From positions 14,767,656 to 14,831,655 of the forward strand of contig NC_083590.1 of NCBI RefSeq assembly GCF_027579695.1: a stretch of 64,000 nucleotides of DNA, given 5' to 3'. Source of the DNA: Neoarius graeffei (taxonomy: Eukaryota > Chordata > Actinopteri > Siluriformes > Ariidae). Below are positions 58,191 through 64,000 of the stretch, piece by piece. How positions within the stretch are numbered: the stretch's first letter is position 1; every line of letters begins with the position of its first letter. The translations under genes were made by a program, and so were the position numbers. The notes beneath the pieces are model-generated. The model was given only the letters and a program-made list of their open reading frames with translations. It was not told the DNA's origin and searched no databases.

Positions 58191-59886
58191 TCTCTCTTTA
58201 TATCTAACATAAATAAACCATTTACTATACAGAAATTATTTCAAATTTGTAAAACTATTTAATAAGATAAAACCGTACATATGGGCCAGGTGAAATAAGA
58301 TTTTAAACTTAATATAATGTGATAAAGGCATGTACTGTATGTAGATTTATTGGGCTTTTTTTAAACTCTTGCTTTTATGTAATACAAAGCAGCATAATCA
58401 TGATCCTCATTTTCGCTGATGTTGTTCTATTTCTGTAAAGCTTTAAAGAGATGACCTGAGTCAACTGGGTCAACTGTACAGAGCACGAAGTTGAACCAAA
58501 AACACACAAACAGCCCATCAGATTGAGAAAAGGATGTCAAGAGCCATCTGAAGAGGTCAGTGTACTGCCCCCTGAGTCACTCCTCGGCTTTATCCGACAC
58601 AACGACAGCACTCATGTCTGTGGAGCTGCTGTTGATGTGTGTGGTCAGCGAGAGGACAGAAATAAACCCATCCATCATCAGCTCAAGGCCTTAATGGAGC
58701 TGACGTGTTGACCACAAACCCACAAACAGGCCGATAAGCATCACGCTAACACTGGATGATTAGCATGTCACTAACAGCTCGGGTAGCTGATGAGGCAGAA
58801 AGGCACTGCACACAGCACTTACAGCTCAGCTCTCTGCTTCTCCTCCTGTCACTGCTCATGACTGATCTCCTGAAGGGCGCTAGCTGCTAGCAGTTATGCT
58901 ACTAAGGCTGAAATGATGTAATGATAAACTTCATCATATCATTGTGTAGCTGTCTAGTAACCTGTACTTTCCAAACACATCCTGAAAATCCTGCCTGAAA
59001 AATAAATTGTTTTATCATAAACTGAGTTCATGGTTAACGCTCCCTCCCAGTTTCTCTTATTTGTAAGAAACACTGCGTTGATTTATCAAACACTCCCTGA
59101 GTAAGACTATTGGTCAAAGGTCAGCTTTTTGTCGTAAATCGGTCATGAAATGCTCACTCTTATCACCCACACACATCTCCTCTCCTGAAAGGGCCGTTTC
59201 AGAAGATGAGAACTTTGTCCCCAAACATTAAGCACTCTTTTGGTGCAGGCACAAGTGTCACACTCCTGTACACAGCTGGTATAACGCTGGAGATTTCACT
59301 CAGTTGGTTTCGTGGTCAGAAATAAAAGAGATCGCACTGAGCAGATGAACCAGCTCTTGTTTTCTGAATCTTCATTCGGAAAACAATGCTGCTTCTGAGG
59401 CAAAACAGAAATTATTGGAATACACTGTACCATTCTCAAAGTATTTACATAACCAGCAAGGTAGCGGTCCACAGCGCTGTTCGTTAACATTAACTCAACA
59501 CCTCGCTGTCTGCTGTCTTCTGATTTAATTCTGTTTAAATCATTTGTTTAAGGTCCTGTGTTACACTATACTGCACTCTACTACTGTACATTATACTACA
59601 CTGTACTGAATAAACTGTAGACTGTGCCATCTCTATTCTACAAGGCATACGTTATACTATACTACTATACCACACTGTACTATATGTATATGTATACTAT
59701 AAAAAGTTCTACTATACTATATTTATATGGTATAATATTATATCCCTCATCATCAAAATATTCCTATGCAGGAATTGGCTAAGGATGGCTCATGTGACAT
59801 AAAACAGTTCCACCATTGATTAAGCAATGTATCTCGTGACATCAAAAAAAAAAAAAAAAGGATATGATGTGAGCCAGTCATGGTAT
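58191..59886. other. Intergenic sequence
   Basis: Mostly unique-looking. A 62-codon frame at 58,523-58,711 lies in a better-composed stretch (58,430-58,900) but has no motif I know and no obvious splice partners. Around 59,560-59,750 sequence rich in tactatac repeats begins. Confidence 0.4.
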
Positions 59887-60560
59887 ACTAGTGCATCTCA
59901 GAAAATTAGAATACCATGAAAAAGTTCTTTTTTTTCGTAATTTAATTCAAAAAGGTAAACTTTCATATATTCTATATTCATTACATGTAAAGTGAAATAT
60001 TTAAAGCCTTTTTTGTTTTAATTTTGATGATTATGGCTTATAGCTCATGAAAATCAGAAATCCAGTATCTCAAATTATTAGAATATTCCATAAGATCAAT
60101 CAAAAAAAGGATTTACAATACAGAAATGTCCAACTTCTGAAAAGTATATTCATTTATACACTCAATACTTGGTTGGGGCTCCTTTACCATGAATTACTGC
60201 ATCAATGCGGTGTGGCATGGAGGTGATCAGTCTGTGGCACTGCTGAGGTGTTATTGAAGCCCAGGTTGCTTTGATAGTGGCCTTCAGTGTATCTGTATTT
60301 TTGGGTCGGGTGTTTCTCATCTTCCTCTTGACAATACCCCATAGATTCTCTATGGGGTTCAGGTCAGGCAAGTTGGCTGGCCAATCAAATACAGTAATAT
60401 CATGGTCAGCAAACCATTTGGTAGTAGTTTTGGCACTGTGGGTAGGTGCTAAGTCCTGCTGGAAAAGGAAATCAGCATCTCCAAAAAGCTCGTCAGCAGA
60501 CATGAAGCATGAAGTGCTCTAAAATCTCCTGGTAGATGGCTGCATTGACTTCGGCCTTGA
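59887..60560 (-). mobile_element. Tc1-like element, truncated, with transposase C-terminus
   Basis: The left end tagtgcatctcagaaaatta is a known fish Tc1-type terminal sequence. On the minus strand 60,162-60,503 is an open 113-codon frame with FQQDLAPTHSAKTT (second Asp), LPDLNPIENLWG (Glu) and a KGAPTKY end. The N-terminal half and the other terminal repeat are missing, and the sequence abuts a SINE at 60,562. Confidence 0.82.
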
Positions 60561-60561
60561 T

Positions 60562-60722
60562 AAAATGGCTCAGGTGGATAAGGTGCCCTACCATAAATCC
60601 AAAGACCTGGGTTCGATTCTGACCTGAGGTTATTTCCTGATCCTTCCCTATCTCTCTCTCTCCTGCTCCTTTCCTGTCTCTACCCTGTCCTATCCAATAA
60701 AGGTGGAAAAAGCCCCCCAAAA
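60562..60722 (+). mobile_element. tRNA-derived SINE, family C
   Basis: tRNA-like head with A-box region tggctcaggtggataaggtg and B box ggttcgattc, then an acctgaggttatttcctgat body and a ccaataaaggtggaaaaagc 3' end. Pol III boxes are well preserved. Confidence 0.8.
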
Positions 60723-60884
60723 AATTGTACAAAATTATGGGACAATCTGTTTATTTAACACTGTTGTAATTACTGTTTGGTCAGTAAAACTGTTTACATG
60801 TTCACTGTATTTTATACTGAATTATTCTGGCAACCACAGCTGCCATTTTTTTTTTGTAAAAACAACAGATTTTTTTTACAGTGT

Positions 60885-61790
60885 GGCCAAACATACACTA
60901 CACTACACTACACTACACTACACTACACTACATTAAAGACTATATAGTCTCAGTATGGCCACACATACACTACACTACACTACACTACACTACACTACAC
61001 TACACTACACTAAAGACTATAATGTCTCAGTGTGGCCAAACATATACTACACTATGCTACACTATACTACACTACACTACACTGTACTATACTATATGGC
61101 CAAACATATACTACACTACACCACACTATACTATAATATGCTATGCTATGCTATACTAAAGACTGCAATGTCTCAATACAGCCAAACATATACTACACTA
61201 CACTACTGTACACTACACTATACTACACTACATTACACTATACTATATTAAAGACTATAATGTCTTAATACAGCCAAACATATACTTCACTATACTACAC
61301 TACTGTACACTACACTATATTACACTACATTACACTATACTATATCAAAGACTATAAATGTCTCAATCCAGCCAAACATATACTCCACTATACTCCACTA
61401 TACTACTGTACACTACACTATACTACACTACATTATACTATGCTATATTAAAGACTATAATATCTCAAAATGGCCAAACATATACGACACTACACCACAC
61501 CACACCACACCACACCATACCATACTATACTATACTATACTATACTATACTATACTATACTATACTATACTATACTATACTATACTATACTATACTATAC
61601 TATACTTCGCAACGCTGCTTTACACTGCACTACACTACATTACACTATACTATACTAAAGACTATAATGTCTCAATATGGCCAAACATATACTACACTAT
61701 ACTACACCGCACTCTATACTGTACTATACTACAATGTACTCGACTCCACTATAGTAAAAAACTATTACTATAATATATACTACTACATGA
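60885..61790 (+). repeat. Compound satellite: TACAC/TATAC pentamers with a recurring linker
   Basis: Runs of tacac or tatac pentamers are separated by a linker (aaagactataatgtctcaat, then gccaaacatatac). The linker recurs nine times, at about 60,886, 60,955, 61,033, 61,100, 61,180, 61,271, 61,370, 61,471 and 61,678. Most spacings are 65-100 bases, so this is a two-level repeat. Open frames are all Tyr-Thr-Leu-His repeats. Confidence 0.85.
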
Positions 61791-61994
61791 CACTATGCTG
61801 TCTCTTTTCAGTCTGAAATACATAAAAATGTGTGTGTGTGTGTGTGTGTGCATGTGGTCTTTATATTGTGTTACATGTAACCAATTTATCTGAACCACAC
61901 CAATAGCATTCCAATGTACAATATACATGTTATGGCCATGAGTTTGTGCACAATGTATCATTACCATACATGCATATGTGCTTGTTGAACTTCC

Positions 61995-62337
61995 CATTCC
62001 AGATTTCACCATCATAATAAACTCCACTCTTCTGAGAAGGCCTTTCACTAGATTTTGGGGCATGGCTGTGGGGATTTGAGCTCCTTCAGTTTAGCTATAA
62101 GAGCATTAGTGAGATCAGGTACTGATGTTGGGATAATGAGGAGGCTCCAGTTCCAGTTCCTGTTCATCACAAAGGTGGTCAGTGGGCTTGAGTTCTGTGC
62201 AGGACACTTGAGTTCTTCCACTCCAACCTTAACACACCATGGAGCTCTGTGCTTTGTGCACAGGAGCATTGTCATATTTCATACTACATATGGGTGTGAT
62301 GGTCAGGGGTGCACATAGTTTTGGCCATATAGTATAT
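61995..62337 (-). mobile_element. Tc1/mariner-related non-autonomous element, inverted partial copy
   Basis: Reverse complement of the family at 23,573-24,075 (shared blocks: gagttcttccactccaacct, gggtgtgatggtcaggggtg). The right end is disordered: the ggccatatag terminal block follows a small deletion. Confidence 0.7.
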
Positions 62338-63433
62338 GTCTTGACATATTGTGTACATGATAAATAAATAAACTGACACTGTGTCAATGGAAAGGGATTT
62401 GGATTAGATTGGATTCCCTGGATAAAAAGTCCACTTTGTCCATATTTGACCCAATGAGAGGTTGTCTGGTCAGAAATGCAGGAATTTTCAGAGTAATCGC
62501 ATCACACCACTGCAGACGCTAGCTATTTTCAAAGACTGTGCATCCGTGGTGAACTCGTGACTCGCATGCAGTGAGTGTGTGAACACACTTTTACTTCTGA
62601 TGTTTATGTCTTGTTGTGTGTCTGTCTCTCTCCGTCTGGTGTTTGAAGTTAAATCGAAAACAGGTACTTAAAAAGTCCCGTTCAGGCCTTTTAACTTTTC
62701 CTGACCATGTCGTGTGTGTGTGTGTGTGGGGGGGGAGTATGTCCTGGCTTGTTTCCTGTAAAACATCGAGTCAGATTCTACCACATGTGTTTGTCTTCGC
62801 GTCCCAAACAGTAACGCAGCCAAGCTTTGATTCAGATGAAATGAAAGTACGGAGCTGACTGTTGCTCTGATGAGGATATGGAGCTTATAAAGGTAAACTT
62901 TACGATAATATAAATCAGGACGATTCTGAGTAATTTCCCTTGGTAACTGCTGATCTCAGTTCTTTTACACGGGCTCAGTCTGTGAACAGTCTGGGATTAA
63001 TATCAGCAGCATCTTTGAATAGTTACAAAATCTACATCATACTTCCTAAAATGAGACCTTTGATCCATATCTTCTAGCTTTTATTCTGTGCATTTATTTC
63101 CATTTGTATTAGTTAAAATCTCAATTTATTAATCGAATGCAAAGGTGGAAACAGGAAGTGAGGTTAAACATGTGGGAATTTCTTCAAGACCTAAAAAGCT
63201 GCTCAGGCTTCTTGTGAAGCTGCTGCTCGATGCACAGAGAGCACAAATCTGCATCAACAATCCTCTGAAGGGTCCAAAAGACACAATATTGGGGTTTGCT
63301 TCATTGTTTTTAGACATATTTCTCTGAATATACCGTAGTTAGAGCCAAGTACCAGAGCACAGCTAAAAATCTGGGGATTCATCCTCAAAGACACATGATG
63401 GAACTACTGCTCAGGAGACACTATGTATCCCAT
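62338..63433. other. Intergenic sequence
   Basis: No recognised gene. (GT)n lies at about 62,712-62,727 next to a poly-G run. Small open frames on both strands at 63,129-63,327 overlap and carry no known motif. Confidence 0.4.
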
Positions 63434-63930
63434 ATTATTCGATCCACATTCACTGGATATGAGCAATCGCACACTCTGATTGGCTACTCTACGACTCCGA
63501 TATCTGCTCATATACCATAAATAGAGTAAAACAAATTGGCGGAGCGTGTTGCTGAACCAACTGAGGATGAAATAAAAACTCTCCTTGGAAACAAAACCCC
63601 AAAAATACAAAAAAAAAGCAACAAAATATGGAATAAAAGTATTTAATTGTATTATTGCATTTTCCCCCAAATTGCTCCTGTCATTTCACCAGTTCATTTC
63701 CATTCTCAACAGAAATTATTTTGTTGAATGTTTTGTATGAAGTTTTTATTTATCGAATATGCAAAAAAAATTAAAATAAAAATGCTCCGTTTCTTAAAAT
63801 CCAGTGAATGTGGATAGAATAAAACAGTTATTCCACTCAATCTTGTCGTACATGGATTATAGACAACTTGTTGCTACGTGCCTCGTCGACTATCAGCTCA
63901 TGTACGACTCGATTTCATGGAATAACCGTT
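63434..63930 (+). mobile_element. Family M repeat, copy C
   Basis: tattattcgatccacattca to gatttcatggaataaccgtt. Near 63,841 it carries an extra tacatggattatagacaact block compared with copies A and B. Confidence 0.75.
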
Positions 63931-63960
63931 AAATATTTTCATTATGGAGGTCATATTTAT

Positions 63961-64000
63961 GGGTGGCACGGTGGTGTAGTGGTTAGCGCTGTCGCCTCAC
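63961..64000 (+). mobile_element. SINE family A head, cut by window end
   Basis: gggtggcacggtggtgtagt and gcgctgtcgcctcac match the first 40 bases of the family. Confidence 0.85.

Noticed and set aside
60570-60640. Possible genuine tRNA gene (A and B boxes)
   Set aside because: Followed by a SINE body and tail and lacking a closed acceptor stem; a SINE head fits better. The same applies to all family A heads.

Overview
The window looks like nuclear DNA of a teleost fish. There are intron-containing vertebrate genes, vertebrate splice signals, a CpG-island promoter, many Tc1/mariner-type DNA transposons, tRNA-derived SINEs and dense microsatellites. The SINE mix (one family ending in ATGAGATGAG, and another repeat starting near 55,930 with a TTTATTTGTATAGCGC core) suggests an otophysan, perhaps a catfish. 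That last step is an impression from memory, not a proof. No prokaryotic features are present.

Three protein-coding loci can be supported. (1) At 6,157-6,195, minus strand, there is a 13-codon first coding exon (MDDTGIIRRRRLQ, perfect Kozak, CAG|GTGAGA donor) inside a CpG island. It resembles the alternative first exon of MAST3-type microtubule-associated Ser/Thr kinases, and I call it a mast1-like 5' end. (2) At 20,667-23,153, plus strand, a five-exon gene encodes a 258-residue secreted folate-receptor/riboflavin-binding-family protein, best called retbindin (rtbdn). It was assembled by hand from phase-compatible exons. (3) At 39,756-40,751, minus strand, there is an intact single-exon junb gene (331 aa). 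As I recall the human 19p13.13 map, JUNB, RTBDN and MAST1 lie in this order with these relative orientations, so the three calls support each other. PRDX2 and RNASEH2A, which lie between JUNB and RTBDN in human, were not seen here.

Around junb two dense clusters of serum/cAMP-response-type sites stand out. Each has a perfect CCATATATGG CArG box close to ETS and CRE-like sites. One is about 1.1 kb upstream of the start codon and the other about 0.8 kb downstream of the stop codon.

Most of the rest is repeats. Region 0-6 kb holds a Tc1 remnant, a TIR repeat, a hairpin repeat and a PIF/Harbinger-like element nested inside a larger TIR element, then a 36-bp VNTR. Region 7-18 kb holds SINEs and two arrays of one 32-bp minisatellite in opposite orientation. 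Region 19.4-20.6 kb is a 26-bp minisatellite in the presumed 5'-UTR intron of rtbdn. Region 23-36 kb is a mosaic of Tc1-type, TIR and SINE copies. Region 42-45.5 kb has a TIR element nested in a THAP-domain transposase remnant and a palindromic SINE cluster. Region 46-54.5 kb carries four Tc1/mariner-type elements in a row, one with a LINE tail inserted. Region 54.6-64 kb has TIR repeats, a LINE reverse-transcriptase fragment, a compound satellite and further Tc1 and SINE copies.

All transposase readings are broken by stops or frameshifts, so no autonomous transposon is evident. The most promising points are the twin junb SRE-type clusters, the conserved mast1-rtbdn-junb block, and the several non-autonomous element families that keep only the N-terminal coding piece of a transposase or recombinase.
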